In this document: positions 1-9,559 of the stretch, piece after piece | Layout of the letters: each line of letters begins with the position of its first letter | Numbering within the stretch: position 1 is the first letter of the stretch | Assembly: GCF_027257845.1 (NCBI RefSeq) | Contig: NZ_JAPVOT010000016.1 | Coordinates: 1-64,000 of the forward strand | Source: Alteromonas sp. BMJM2 | GTDB taxonomy: Bacteria; Pseudomonadota; Gammaproteobacteria; Enterobacterales; Alteromonadaceae | Length of the DNA stretch: 64,000 nt | Reading direction: 5' to 3' | The notes under the pieces: model-generated | What the model was told of the DNA's origin: nothing | Seen by the model: only the letters and a program-made list of their open reading frames with translations | Database searches by the model: none | Made by a program: the position numbers and the translations under genes

Positions 1-40
1 GCAAGCATTTGTTCTATAAAATATAAATTAAAATTTCAAA

Positions 41-145
41 CTCAGTACTGCTAGAAATGCGAAGTGCAAGGCGCAAAAGTCACGTAATAGTTGTTCTATT
101 ACTTACTTTTGCAACGCAGTAATTCGCGTTTCTAGTGGTGCTGAG
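41..145. repeat. Imperfect inverted-repeat element (about 50-nt arms)
   Basis: Left arm 41-90 and right arm 96-145 are imperfect reverse complements around a 5-nt centre (91-95). The outer parts (CTCAG and CTAGAAA), a GCAAAAG block and the inner GTAATAG/CTATTAC match; mismatches and small offsets lie between. A transcript in either direction could fold into a long hairpin. It sits just downstream of the malic enzyme stop codon. The size and form resemble dispersed miniature palindromic elements of gammaproteobacterial genomes. The copy number cannot be judged from one window. Confidence 0.7.
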
Positions 146-174
146 CGCCGTTTCTTAAACAGGATTCAGGTTAG

Positions 175-1866
175 TTAAATGCTCACTCGCTTGTAGGGTC
201 GATATTCGGCTTTCCAGAAATTCCTTTCAATGCTTGCACGAAGTGCTTCCTCAGACATTTCTAAGGCCAAGCCTTGCTGCATTGCTACCTTACCAACTTC
301 AAAAGCAATATCTCGACTAAGCTCTGCAATTTGTACCAAGGATGGCAACAGCGAGCCTTCACCAGTGTTGACTAATGGCGACGCTTTAGCGAGGGCGTTA
401 CTGGCAGCCATTAACATTTCATCGCTGATTAGTTTCGCTTTTGCAGCCACAACGCCGAGACCAATGCCAGGAAAGATATAAGAGTTATTGCACTGGGCAA
501 TAGGGAACACCTTTCCATTGTACTCAACCGGCTTAAATGGGCTTCCGGTGGCAATGATCACCTCTCCATCTGTCCATTCAATCACCTGCTCTGGCCGCGC
601 TTCTACTTGGCGTGAAGGGTTACTCAGCGGAAAGATAATAGGCAATTCGCAGTTTTGCTTCATGGCGCGAATGACTTGTTCAGTGAATAGACCTGGCTGG
701 CCAGACACCCCAATGAGCACATCGGGCTGTGCACAATGCATAACATCAAGAAGCGACGCATAATCGCCACTGAAGGTCCAATCGGCAAGGTCTTCTTGTT
801 TTTGCTGAAGCTTCTCTTGGAAGTCACGTAGCCCTTCCATACCTTCGGTTAAAAGGCCAAAGCGATCGATCATGAATACTTGCTTTCGCGCTTCCTCGTC
901 ACTTAACCCTTCAAATACCATTTGCTGAATTAGCATTTCAGCAATACCGCAACCGGCCGAGCCAGAGCCCACAAAAACAACCTTCATCTCACTGAGCTTT
1001 TGTTGCTTTGTTCTACAGGCGGCTAATATTGTGCCTAGAGTAACTGCCGCGGTGCCCTGAATATCATCATTGAAACAACAGATTTCATTGCGATAGCGAT
1101 TCAGTAACGGCATGGCGTTTGGCTGAGCAAAGTCTTCAAACTGAATAAGCACGTCAGGCCAGCGTCGTTTGACTGCTTGTACAAACAAGTCGACAAACTC
1201 GTCATACTCTTTTTGCTCAATACGAGGGTGTCGAGCTCCCATGTACATAGGATCGTTAAGCAGCTTTTCATTATTGGTGCCCACATCGAGCATCACCGGC
1301 AATGTATAGGCTGGACTAATACCGCCACAGGCGGTATACAGCGACAGTTTTCCAATAGGAATACCCATGCCACCAATACCTTGGTCACCTAAACCTAAGA
1401 TACGTTCGCCATCCGTCACAACGATGACCTTTACTTTGCGTTTTGTGGCGTTGCGAACAATGTCATCTATCTGGTGACGCTCTTCATAAGACACAAATAA
1501 ACCACGAGAGCTGCGATAAATATCTGAAAACTGCTCACAGGCATCCCCAACAGTAGGGGTGTAGATGAGCGGCATCATTTCATCAATGTATTTCTGAATG
1601 AGGCGATAGAATAAGGTTTCGTTATTATCTTGAATTGCACGCAAGTAAATGTGTTTATTCAATGCCTCGTCGAAGCTGCTGTACTGCATGTAAGCGCGTT
1701 CAACCTGCTCTTCTATGCTTTCATACCGCGGCGGCACTAATCCCGTTAGGTTAAATGCAGCTCTTTCTCGGGCAGTAAAGGCACTGCCCTTGTTAAGTAG
1801 CGGAGTTTCCAGCAATGAAGGGCCGGAATGTGGGATATAGAGATAGCGCTGTGAATCTTCTGACAT
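175..1866 (-). CDS. maeA: NAD-dependent malic enzyme
   Basis: This is a malic enzyme, oxidatively decarboxylating malate to pyruvate with NAD and linking the TCA cycle to pyruvate. The 563-residue length matches the E. coli MaeA class (about 565). Visible motifs are the catalytic Tyr in YTPTVG (about 102), the GLGDQG and Lys-bearing GIPIGK blocks (158-173), metal ligands in FEDFA (about 244) and FNDD (about 265), and a Rossmann GSGSAG (about 300). The frame stays open 13 codons further upstream, but the internal ATG at 1866 begins [13 protein letters not shown], like the family N-terminus, so I chose it. The gene lies downstream of mrcA on the same strand. The cofactor assignment (NAD, not NADP) rests on family size and type. 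Confidence 0.93.
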   Translation of the reverse strand: MSEDSQRYLYIPHSGPSLLETPLLNKGSAFTARERAAFNLTGLVPPRYESIEEQVERAYMQYSSFDEALNKHIYLRAIQDNNETLFYRLIQKYIDEMMPLIYTPTVGDACEQFSDIYRSSRGLFVSYEERHQIDDIVRNATKRKVKVIVVTDGERILGLGDQGIGGMGIPIGKLSLYTACGGISPAYTLPVMLDVGTNNEKLLNDPMYMGARHPRIEQKEYDEFVDLFVQAVKRRWPDVLIQFEDFAQPNAMPLLNRYRNEICCFNDDIQGTAAVTLGTILAACRTKQQKLSEMKVVFVGSGSAGCGIAEMLIQQMVFEGLSDEEARKQVFMIDRFGLLTEGMEGLRDFQEKLQQKQEDLADWTFSGDYASLLDVMHCAQPDVLIGVSGQPGLFTEQVIRAMKQNCELPIIFPLSNPSRQVEARPEQVIEWTDGEVIIATGSPFKPVEYNGKVFPIAQCNNSYIFPGIGLGVVAAKAKLISDEMLMAASNALAKASPLVNTGEGSLLPSLVQIAELSRDIAFEVGKVAMQQGLALEMSEEALRASIERNFWKAEYRPYKRVSI

Positions 1867-1912
1867 GTTTTTTCCGGTTATGGGTTCAGGCAAATGGAGC
1901 GCCAAAGCCTGA

Positions 1913-1946
1913 AAGGACGTGGTTTTACACGTCCTTCCCTTTTTTT
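1913..1946 (+). terminator. Hairpin with T-run between mrcA and maeA
   Basis: A 9-bp perfect stem (AAGGACGTG 1913-1921, CACGTCCTT 1928-1936) with a 6-nt loop is followed on the plus strand by CCC and seven T. The T-run faces the plus direction, whereas both neighbours run on the minus strand. It would therefore stop plus-strand antisense transcripts best. On the minus strand it is only a stem without a good U-tract, so read-through from mrcA into maeA is possible. Confidence 0.5.
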
Positions 1947-4596
1947 AAAATATTTCTTCTGACTCTGGCGTTGTTGTTTCATCCTGCTCGGCTGGGTCGA
2001 CCACATCGTTGTCACGAACGTATACGGTAGGCTCTGTACCTTGAAGGAAGTATTCGAATAGTGTCGTATGGTCTGTGCGATTGGTCAACTTTCCACTGGT
2101 ACGATCAATGCGCACACGGACGATATCTTCAGGCACAGGTATCGGAGAATAAGGTTTGTCGGCCAGTGCATATTCCATGAAGCGGATCCAGGCAGGGCCT
2201 GCAGCTTTAGCTCCATCCTCTGTTCCAATAAGCGCATTACCAATCCAATTAAACTTCTCAGGGTCTTTATTAATTAAGTTTTGGTTGCGTGTGGCGCGTC
2301 CCAGCTGGCGGCTCATATTGTCAAAACCTACCCAAGCGGTGGCCACGATGTCTTTGTGGAAACCGCTGAACCAGGTATCTCTCGAGTCGTTAGTTGTACC
2401 GGTTTTACCGGCAATATCCGTGCGCTGCAATATATTTCTAGCTCGCCAGCCGGTTCCTAGCCAGTAGGTTTTCTTGTTCCAATCACCGTTGGCCCTTACG
2501 CCTGTTCGCATCATTTCAGCGACGAGGAATGCATTTTGTGCACTGATAACCTGAGGCGCTATGGTTTTTTCTTCAACGTCATTAGTCAAATCTACCGTGC
2601 CGGCATCTTCATTAAGCTGAGCAGCAAGCAATGCCTCAATATCATCTTCATCTAAGGGCTGTGACGTTGAAGACTGGTCTTCCTCTTCACAGCGATGGCA
2701 TGCCCATACCGGGTTTGTCTGCCATAGTTGTTCACCGTTCTCGTCGAGCACTTCACTAATAAAGTGAGGGTTTACCAGATAACCGCCATTGGCAATGACC
2801 GACATACCGCGTACCACTTCAAGAGGTGTATGAGAGCTCGAACCTAACGATACGGTTTCATCAAGAGGAATATCCTCCTTGTTAAAACCAAAACGAGTAA
2901 GGTAGTTCGCTGTTTCGCGCAATCCTACGCCGCGAAGCAGTCGAACTGACACCACGTTTTTCGATTTACCCAATGCTTTTCGCATACGAATAGGACCATC
3001 GTATTCAGCTGGTGAATTTTGTGGCCGCCATGCCACACCAGTAGCAGCATTCCACTGGTTTATCGGAGCATCGTTAATGATAGACGCTAGTGTATAGCCA
3101 CTGTTGATTGCGGCTGAATAAACAAAAGGCTTAATATTCGAACCCACTTGACGCTTAGCTTGAGTGGCGCGATTAAACTGGCTTTGATAAAAGCTATAGC
3201 CGCCCACAACGGCTTCCACAGCACCGTTTTTAGGATTAAGTGCGATAAACGCACCGCTTACTTCGGGAATTTGCGCAATCCGCCACTCATTGTCTTGCTC
3301 GCGAATATATATCACCGCTCCTTCGCGCGTTACGTCTGAGGCAGTATCTGGGTCGCGGCCCTGTCTAAAGTCTGTAATGTATTTTCTCGCCCAGTCTAGA
3401 CCACCCCATCCTATTGTAAGAGTGTCACCATTGACGGTAAGCACCTCAATAGACCGTTCATTTACCACCTTGACCACTGAGGGCACTAACGGCTTTATGT
3501 AGGGAATCTCTTCTAAAACTGATATTAACGAGGCATCGTCCCACGTCGCTCGCTGAGTTCGATTACTCACGTCGAAACTCAATGATAATAACGGTATCTT
3601 CTCGTCTTTTGACTCTGCTTTAGGTATATCCCACAAATAACCTAATGCCCCTTTATAACCGTGACGTTCGTCATAGTCGTGTAAATTTCTAACCACAGCT
3701 CTTTGAGCTGCAAGCTGTAACTCAGATGTGGCCGTCGCATAGACTTGATACCCACCTGTTTCTGCTTCTTCTTTCCCGTAGGTTTCTACCATCTCGGAAT
3801 AAATAACGTCTGCTAGGTATGGCGCATCGACTTCAATTTCAGCGCCGTGTTTACGGGCAGTGACGGGAGCACTAGCAGCTTCGTCGAACTGCGCTTTGGT
3901 AATGTAGTTTTCATCGAGCATTCTCAATAAAACCACCCGTCGCCTTTCAACAGAGCGCTCTGGTCCGCTAATGGGGTTAAGCACTGAGGGCGCCTTGGGA
4001 AGACCCGCAATAGTGGCAATTTGCGCTAAAGAAAGCTCGGTAAGTGGCTTTCCGTAATAGACTTGTGACGCGGCGCCAAAACCAAAAGAGCGGTGTCCTA
4101 ATTCGATTTTGTTTAAATAAAGCTCCAAGATTTCCTGCTTCGAGAGTTCTTGCTCCATATGAAGCGCAATAAAAATTTCCTTCACTTTCCGGATGTATGT
4201 TTTTTCCCGAGACAGAAAAAAACCTCTCGCCAACTGCATGGTAAGCGTACTCGCGCCTTGTCGCTTTTCACCGGTTAATACCAAACTGACCGCAGCTCGA
4301 ACGATACCAATGGGATCAATACCGTGATGATCGTAGAAGCGGCTATCTTCGGTAGCAATAATCGCATCAATTAATTGCTTAGGAACGTCCTCAAGCTTCA
4401 CAGGTATTCGCCGTTTAACGCCATACTGAGAAATAAGCTTTCCATCTTTCGTATAGATCTGCATTGGAGTTTGCAGACGAACATCCTTAAGAACAGTGAC
4501 AGTCGGTAAGTCAGGTTTGATATAGAAGTAAATACCAACTAACGCAGCGAAGCCTAGAAGACCTGATAAAAAACTAAAAAGAATGAATGGTTTCAT
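1945..4596 (-). CDS. mrcA: Penicillin-binding protein 1A
   Basis: This is a bifunctional class A PBP in the inner membrane that polymerises (GT51) and cross-links peptidoglycan. An N-terminal membrane anchor (about 3-26) precedes the glycosyltransferase domain, with Glu in EDSRFYDHHG (about 83) and the GASTLTMQL block. An OB-like region follows, then the transpeptidase with SNIK (Ser about 486), SKN (about 545) and KTGT (about 731). At 883 residues it is slightly longer than E. coli PBP1A. An acidic insert with a CHRC pair lies near residues 632-675, before KTGT. The ATG at 4596 (MKPFILF) is preferred to the upstream ATG at 4620 because it gives a normal signal anchor. It diverges from pilM, the usual gammaproteobacterial layout. 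Confidence 0.95.
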   Translation of the reverse strand: MKPFILFSFLSGLLGFAALVGIYFYIKPDLPTVTVLKDVRLQTPMQIYTKDGKLISQYGVKRRIPVKLEDVPKQLIDAIIATEDSRFYDHHGIDPIGIVRAAVSLVLTGEKRQGASTLTMQLARGFFLSREKTYIRKVKEIFIALHMEQELSKQEILELYLNKIELGHRSFGFGAASQVYYGKPLTELSLAQIATIAGLPKAPSVLNPISGPERSVERRRVVLLRMLDENYITKAQFDEAASAPVTARKHGAEIEVDAPYLADVIYSEMVETYGKEEAETGGYQVYATATSELQLAAQRAVVRNLHDYDERHGYKGALGYLWDIPKAESKDEKIPLLSLSFDVSNRTQRATWDDASLISVLEEIPYIKPLVPSVVKVVNERSIEVLTVNGDTLTIGWGGLDWARKYITDFRQGRDPDTASDVTREGAVIYIREQDNEWRIAQIPEVSGAFIALNPKNGAVEAVVGGYSFYQSQFNRATQAKRQVGSNIKPFVYSAAINSGYTLASIINDAPINQWNAATGVAWRPQNSPAEYDGPIRMRKALGKSKNVVSVRLLRGVGLRETANYLTRFGFNKEDIPLDETVSLGSSSHTPLEVVRGMSVIANGGYLVNPHFISEVLDENGEQLWQTNPVWACHRCEEEDQSSTSQPLDEDDIEALLAAQLNEDAGTVDLTNDVEEKTIAPQVISAQNAFLVAEMMRTGVRANGDWNKKTYWLGTGWRARNILQRTDIAGKTGTTNDSRDTWFSGFHKDIVATAWVGFDNMSRQLGRATRNQNLINKDPEKFNWIGNALIGTEDGAKAAGPAWIRFMEYALADKPYSPIPVPEDIVRVRIDRTSGKLTNRTDHTTLFEYFLQGTEPTVYVRDNDVVDPAEQDETTTPESEEIF

Positions 4597-4741
4597 GTAC
4601 TTCACTATAATAAACACCAAATTTTTTAAGATGAAATGACGTAATTTTTATACGTATGTGTTATCTATATACCGCGTATATGAATAATATTGCGTAATAT
4701 TGTACTGTAGAGGAACTACCATTGGAACTAGGCACGAAAAA

Positions 4742-5809
4742 ATGAAATCGCTACTGAAAAAAAAGCTGCCGCCCATAGTTGGCTTAGACATTGGCACGCG
4801 TCAAATTAAAGCGGTATGGATAGAGAGAGCAAAAGAAGGGTTTATACTACAAGGCTACGCCTGCGAACCCATTAGTAAAATTGCGTTTTCAGAACGCGAC
4901 ATAAAGGATTATGAATCAGTCAGTATTGCACTTAAAAAAATTAGAAAAACATTAAAAACGAAATCTAAGTTAGCCAACGTAGCTGTTGCCGGCACATCAG
5001 TGATTAGCAAAGTAGTCTACATGGAACCTGAGCAAAGCGATTTCGAATTAGAGAATCAAATTGAAATAGAAGCAGATAGTCTCATTCCCTATCCCTTAGA
5101 AGAAGTTTACTTGGATTTTGAAGAAATGGGTCCAAGTACAACTCACATGGGCAAAGTTAACGTGCTGCTAACAGCTGCGCATAAAGACTTGGTAGAAAGT
5201 CGACTTTTACTAACAAGAGAAGCTAACTTTGAACCTAAAATTGTCGATATGGAAAGTTATGCCATCGGCAATGCCATAGGATTTTTTCTCCCTAAAGTAG
5301 CTACAGACGAATCAACATGCTGCATTAATGTTGGCGCATCTTTACTTCAAGTATGTGTAGTCAAAAATGGCGAGGTTATCTACACCAAAGAGCACGCCTT
5401 TGGACTTAACAATTTGATAAACGACATCAGTGCCATTCATATGATTGAACGTGAAGCTGCTGAAAGACAGCTACTAGACGGTACATTATCGGATAATTGG
5501 GTTGAGGACACACTACCCATTTTTGCCGCTAACCTTCAGCAAAGTATTAATCGTGCACTTCAGATGTACATGAATACCTTACACGTTGAGCGCCCTCAGA
5601 AAATTTTATTCACCGGAGGTGCTGCAATTATAGAGCCTTTACTTGATATTTTAAATCAAGATTTAGGCCTTGAGGTCGTTCGTTTCAACCCATTTGCAAA
5701 TATGACGATAAATCCAAAATTAGACGCGGCAAAGCTGCAAAAATTAGCGCCCCAGTTAGTCATTGCGGCTGGACTAGCGAGTAGGAGTTTTACCCCGTGG
5801 CACATATAA
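4742..5809 (+). CDS. pilM: Type IV pilus assembly protein PilM
   Basis: PilM is a cytoplasmic actin-like (FtsA/SHS2 fold) ATP-binding protein that holds the N-terminal tail of PilN and forms the inner alignment platform of the type IV pilus machine. The phosphate-binding motif GLDIGTRQIK lies near residues 14-23, and a second glycine-rich site, LFTGGAA, lies near 297. It has 355 residues, as usual for the family. The frame opens earlier at 4700, but the in-frame ATG at 4742 gives the typical short basic N-terminus MKSLLKKK. It is the first gene of pilMNOPQ and overlaps pilN by 13 nt, implying coupled translation. Confidence 0.95.
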   Translation: MKSLLKKKLPPIVGLDIGTRQIKAVWIERAKEGFILQGYACEPISKIAFSERDIKDYESVSIALKKIRKTLKTKSKLANVAVAGTSVISKVVYMEPEQSDFELENQIEIEADSLIPYPLEEVYLDFEEMGPSTTHMGKVNVLLTAAHKDLVESRLLLTREANFEPKIVDMESYAIGNAIGFFLPKVATDESTCCINVGASLLQVCVVKNGEVIYTKEHAFGLNNLINDISAIHMIEREAAERQLLDGTLSDNWVEDTLPIFAANLQQSINRALQMYMNTLHVERPQKILFTGGAAIIEPLLDILNQDLGLEVVRFNPFANMTINPKLDAAKLQKLAPQLVIAAGLASRSFTPWHI

Positions 5810-6375
5810 ACCTACTTCCGTGGCGCGAAAAACAGCGCCAGTATCAAAAACAACAGTACCTCGCTGGTTTAGTCGCTGTTGCGGCTATCGTGGGTTTAAT
5901 ATTTTGGTTTGTCGGACAAGCAATTGATCAACAAATAAGTAATCAAAACTCGCGAAATCAATATCTAGAACGTGAAATTTCTGCGCTAGATAAGCAGATT
6001 GGCGACATTAAGAAAGTGAAAGAAAATAAAAGTGCTATAGAGCAACGAATGACCCTGATTAAGCAACTCCAAGCGAGTCGCAATGTGTCTCCTATTGCGT
6101 TTGATGCGCTAGCGAAATTAGCGCCTTCCGGTGTTGTATTCGACACTATGACTCGCACTGGAAACAGAATAAAAATCGAAGGGACGAGCGACTCTAACAA
6201 CAGATTATCTGATTTTATGCGCGCGCTTGATAATTCAGAGACTTTTGTCGCTGCAGAGTTGTCCACCATCAAATCTGATAATAACGCATCGCGTGCGGTG
6301 AGTAGTTTTACACTGACATTCTCCATCACCCAAAATGTAGCGCCAGTGGCAGATGTAGAAAAAGGGGCCCAATAG
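5797..6375 (+). CDS. pilN: Type IV pilus assembly protein PilN
   Basis: PilN is a bitopic inner-membrane protein of the pilus alignment subcomplex. The conserved PilM-binding tail INLLPWRE is at residues 4-11. One membrane helix (about 23-43) is followed by a coiled coil (about 45-85) and a periplasmic ferredoxin-like domain. Translation starts at a GTG inside the end of pilM, with AGGAG (5783-5787) as ribosome binding site. The 192 residues are normal. Order and spacing place it in the pilMNOPQ operon. Confidence 0.95.
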   Translation: MAHINLLPWREKQRQYQKQQYLAGLVAVAAIVGLIFWFVGQAIDQQISNQNSRNQYLEREISALDKQIGDIKKVKENKSAIEQRMTLIKQLQASRNVSPIAFDALAKLAPSGVVFDTMTRTGNRIKIEGTSDSNNRLSDFMRALDNSETFVAAELSTIKSDNNASRAVSSFTLTFSITQNVAPVADVEKGAQ

Positions 6376-6377
6376 CA

Positions 6378-6989
6378 ATGAAATTTGATGTCTCAAAACT
6401 AAAAGAACTTAACGAACTCGATTTCGAACAGATTGCCATTTGGCCTAATGAAATACGTATTGTGGTTGCCGCATTTGTAGCTATTGCCATTGGGGCGTTG
6501 AGCTATTATCTGTTGATAAACCCTAAGCTACCTATTTTAGATACTGCGAAATTAAAAGAGGACGAATTAAAGCTGCAATTTGAAGCAAAATACCGAATTG
6601 CGGCAAACCTAGATGCCTATCAAGCACAGTTAGAACAAATCAAAAAAGATTTTTCCTCCCTACTGAAAAGCTTACCGACCAGTAACGAAACACCAGGACT
6701 GCTTGATGATATTACTTATGTAGGAACGTCGGCAGGATTGACTTTTAAACTTCTCAATTGGCAGCAGGAAATCCCAAAGGAGTTTTACACGGAACTACCC
6801 ATTGAGATGGAAGTCAGCGGGGGCTATCACAATTTCGGGGAATTTGTATCGAAAGTAGCTGACCTTCCGCGCATTGTAACACTTCACGACTTCGAAATTA
6901 CTCGCGGTGAGGATAGCTTAAGTTTAAGATTACAGGCAAAAACGTATCGCTCTGATAATCCCTCACTTTTAGAGGGAGCAGAAGAATAA
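6378..6989 (+). CDS. pilO: Type IV pilus assembly protein PilO
   Basis: PilO is the partner of PilN in the periplasmic heterodimer that connects the inner-membrane platform to PilP. It has a cytoplasmic N-terminus, one membrane helix (about 29-47), a predicted coiled coil (about 58-95) and a C-terminal ferredoxin-like fold. The block around PGLLDDITYVGTSAGL is typical of PilO. It has 203 residues. It starts 2 nt after pilN, and its stop overlaps the start of pilP by 1 nt. Confidence 0.94.
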   Translation: MKFDVSKLKELNELDFEQIAIWPNEIRIVVAAFVAIAIGALSYYLLINPKLPILDTAKLKEDELKLQFEAKYRIAANLDAYQAQLEQIKKDFSSLLKSLPTSNETPGLLDDITYVGTSAGLTFKLLNWQQEIPKEFYTELPIEMEVSGGYHNFGEFVSKVADLPRIVTLHDFEITRGEDSLSLRLQAKTYRSDNPSLLEGAEE

Positions 6990-7513
6990 TGAGATATCTT
7001 TTATCTTTATCAATTTTTGTTATTATCTCAGGCTGCGCGCCTGAACTAAACGACTTGCAAGCCTACACTGAAAGCGTAAAGAGCAGAGCACAGCCAAGTG
7101 TGGAGCCCTATATCAGGTTTGAAACTCAACCACCTTTTGTATATAGCGCAGGTTCATTACCTAGCCCATTTAAACAGCCAAAAGAGATGCCGGAGGTAGT
7201 GTCTCAAACTCGGGTAGAAAATTGTTTACAACCTGACTTTCAGCGCCCCAAACAAGCGCTCGAAAGCTACGGGCTAGATGCGCTTGCACTAACAGGAAGT
7301 TTTACTGTTAAGGGCGAAAAATGGGCGCTTATAAAAAGTAACGACGGTGCGCTGCATAAGGTGAAAAAGAAAAGCAGAATTGGGCTTTTTCATGGCAGCG
7401 TTTCGCAAATTGACGCAGAATCAATTACCATAGAACAGTTATTGCCAGATGGTGCTGGCTGCTGGCAGAGGAAAACAACAATAATGACTACAGCATCACA
7501 GGCGGGAGAGTAA
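6989..7513 (+). CDS. pilP: Type IV pilus lipoprotein PilP
   Basis: PilP is an inner-membrane lipoprotein that bridges PilN/PilO to the secretin PilQ across the periplasm. A lipoprotein signal ends in the lipobox ISGC (Cys about 16). A flexible proline-rich stretch follows, then a beta-rich domain (about 90-165) containing the typical ESYGLDALALTGSF block. It has 174 residues. It overlaps pilO by 1 nt and lies 2 nt before pilQ, so the operon is very compact. Confidence 0.94.
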   Translation: MRYLLSLSIFVIISGCAPELNDLQAYTESVKSRAQPSVEPYIRFETQPPFVYSAGSLPSPFKQPKEMPEVVSQTRVENCLQPDFQRPKQALESYGLDALALTGSFTVKGEKWALIKSNDGALHKVKKKSRIGLFHGSVSQIDAESITIEQLLPDGAGCWQRKTTIMTTASQAGE

Positions 7514-7515
7514 AC

Positions 7516-9288
7516 ATGGACGTACAAAATATTATTAATAAGTCTCGAGGGCACCGCAGCCCTAAGTGGTATCAGTTAACAACTGTAAGTGCAGCACTGC
7601 TTTCTTCGTTTTTACTGGCCGCCCCCTCAATTGCACAAGAACCGATTTTGGTTGACCCCAAATCTATAAGCGATGCAGCGGCTATTGCGACTACGATCAC
7701 TGATGTTGATTTTAGCCAAAACTCAAATAACGCGGCAGTTACTTTGATAACGTTTGAAGGTCAAGCTCCGAAGCCGCAGCTTGTTGAATCTCAGGGAAAG
7801 GTGTCTGTCACCTTAATGGGTACACAGCTGGGAGAGGAACAACTCATAGAGCTTGATGTCGCTGACTTTGGGACTGTCGTTTCTACCATCGAGACATTTG
7901 AAGACGATAAATCTGCGCGCATCGAAGTGAACTACGAGGGTGCAGTTGTTGTTAAAAATTTCATAAAGGGAAATCAACTGCGCATTGAAGTGATGCCAGT
8001 GAGCAAAGAGCAACAGGACGTCGTCAACAGCGAAGAGAAATACACTGGCGACCCGATATCTCTCGATTTTCAAGATGTTCCAGTACGTCAGGTTTTACAA
8101 ATAATTGCTCAGGTTAACGGCTTTAACCTTGTTACAACCGACTCGGTAACAGGCAATGTCACAATAAGCCTTTCTGGTGTACCGTGGGATCAAGCCCTCG
8201 ATATGATCATGCAAGTTAAAGGTTTAGATAAGCGTTTAGAGGGTAATATTCTGCTTATCGCCCCTGCAGAGGAGCTTTCTGCGAGAGAAACACAAGCTCT
8301 TCAGTCGCTCCAGCAAGTGGCTGATTTGGCACCATTACAGACCGTAGATATTGCAATAAACTATGCTAAGGCATCTGAACTAGCTGCAATATTGAAGTCA
8401 TCAGAAGGGGGCATCCTTTCTGATAGAGGCGGTGTCACAGTTGACGAGCGTACCAACACACTATTGATCAGAGATACGCTAGAATCTATCGATGAAGCGA
8501 GAAAGACCATCGAAGTACTCGACATCCCAGTTAAGCAGGTGCTAATTGAAAGTCGCATGGTTACTGTTAGAGACAATGTTGACGAGCAACTTGGCGTTCG
8601 CTGGGGCTTTAGTGATAGACAAGATGATAACGGCGTATCAGGTTCTCTCGAAGGCGCAGATACTATCGCTGGTGGAATTGTTCCTAGTATTGACAATAGA
8701 CTCAATGTGAATTTACCTGCAAGCGGTGCCGCAGGTACTATTGGATTTCAAATCGCCAGTTTAATAGACGGTACAATTCTAGATTTGGAACTTTCAGCAC
8801 TAGAGTCAGAGAACAAAGGCGAGATAATTGCTAGCCCGCGTATCACAGTTGCCAATCAACACGAAGCGTACATTGAGCAGGGTACTGAGATACCATTTGT
8901 GCAAGCTACATCAAGTGGTGCAACTGCGGTAGAATTTAAGAAGGCAGTACTATCGCTTAAAGTAACGCCACATATCACGCCTGATAATAGAATTATTCTC
9001 GATTTAGTAGTAACGCAGGATACCCGAGGCGACACGGTATCAACGTCAACGGGTGATGCCGTAGCAATCGATACACAAGAAATTCAGACTCAGGTACTTG
9101 TAGAGAATGGTGAAACTATTGTTCTTGGCGGTATCTTCCAGCAGACAAGCAGTGACGGCGTTAATAAAGTTCCGCTGTTCGGCGACCTTCCTGTCCTTGG
9201 AGCGCTGTTTAGAAATACAACTAAACTGGAACAAAAGCGAGAGTTGCTCATTTTCGTAACCCCGAAAATCATCACTGAACGACCGTAG
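7516..9288 (+). CDS. pilQ: Type IV pilus secretin PilQ
   Basis: PilQ forms the outer-membrane secretin ring through which the pilus passes. A signal peptide (about 1-41, cleavage near SIAQE) is followed by one AMIN domain (about 60-160), an STN/N0 domain (about 178-240), a secretin N domain (about 273-342) and the secretin pore (about 395-588), ending in LLIFVTPKII. At 590 residues it is shorter than Pseudomonas PilQ (over 700), which carries two AMIN domains. The difference is in the peptidoglycan-binding N-terminal part. It is the last gene of the pil operon and is followed by a strong terminator. Confidence 0.95.
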   Translation: MDVQNIINKSRGHRSPKWYQLTTVSAALLSSFLLAAPSIAQEPILVDPKSISDAAAIATTITDVDFSQNSNNAAVTLITFEGQAPKPQLVESQGKVSVTLMGTQLGEEQLIELDVADFGTVVSTIETFEDDKSARIEVNYEGAVVVKNFIKGNQLRIEVMPVSKEQQDVVNSEEKYTGDPISLDFQDVPVRQVLQIIAQVNGFNLVTTDSVTGNVTISLSGVPWDQALDMIMQVKGLDKRLEGNILLIAPAEELSARETQALQSLQQVADLAPLQTVDIAINYAKASELAAILKSSEGGILSDRGGVTVDERTNTLLIRDTLESIDEARKTIEVLDIPVKQVLIESRMVTVRDNVDEQLGVRWGFSDRQDDNGVSGSLEGADTIAGGIVPSIDNRLNVNLPASGAAGTIGFQIASLIDGTILDLELSALESENKGEIIASPRITVANQHEAYIEQGTEIPFVQATSSGATAVEFKKAVLSLKVTPHITPDNRIILDLVVTQDTRGDTVSTSTGDAVAIDTQEIQTQVLVENGETIVLGGIFQQTSSDGVNKVPLFGDLPVLGALFRNTTKLEQKRELLIFVTPKIITERP

Positions 9289-9307
9289 CGTTTTTTGGTA
9301 ACCACTT

Positions 9308-9339
9308 AAAAAAACGTGCATCTCTTTGCACGTTTTTTT
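9308..9339 (+). terminator. Rho-independent terminator after pilQ
   Basis: A perfect 13-bp stem (9308-9320 with 9327-9339) and a 6-nt loop end in seven T. The GC core is ACGTGCA/TGCACGT. The symmetric A/T ends make it usable on both strands. It separates pilMNOPQ from aroKB. Confidence 0.9.
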
Positions 9340-9398
9340 GTTTTAGCCTATTTTTTTATACGAAATTACAGGTATATGCATATTGTTGGTAACAAAAC

Positions 9399-9428
9399 TT
9401 GCAACGCCTTGCAGGAAACTGAGATAAT
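9399..9428 (+). promoter_or_regulatory. Candidate sigma-70 promoter for aroK
   Basis: TTGCAA (9399-9404) and GATAAT (9423-9428) are separated by 18 bp, upstream of aroK in a 220-bp gap that follows the pilQ terminator. The -10 element is close to consensus. The leader would be about 125 nt. The call rests on pattern only. Confidence 0.35.
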
Positions 9429-9559
9429 CGCCGCCTCGAAATACTAACGAGGTTTAAGGAGTGGTGCTTATTGGACTTTAAATAGGCACGAGTCAATGGG
9501 TAGGCTGGTAAGGCAACAGTGCACGCCCCTAACATGATAAAGTTGTGATATAAGCAAAT

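Noticed and set aside
5958..6329. A 123-codon minus-strand frame within pilN
   Set aside because: It is fully contained in the pil operon on the opposite strand, without a family signature or ribosome site.
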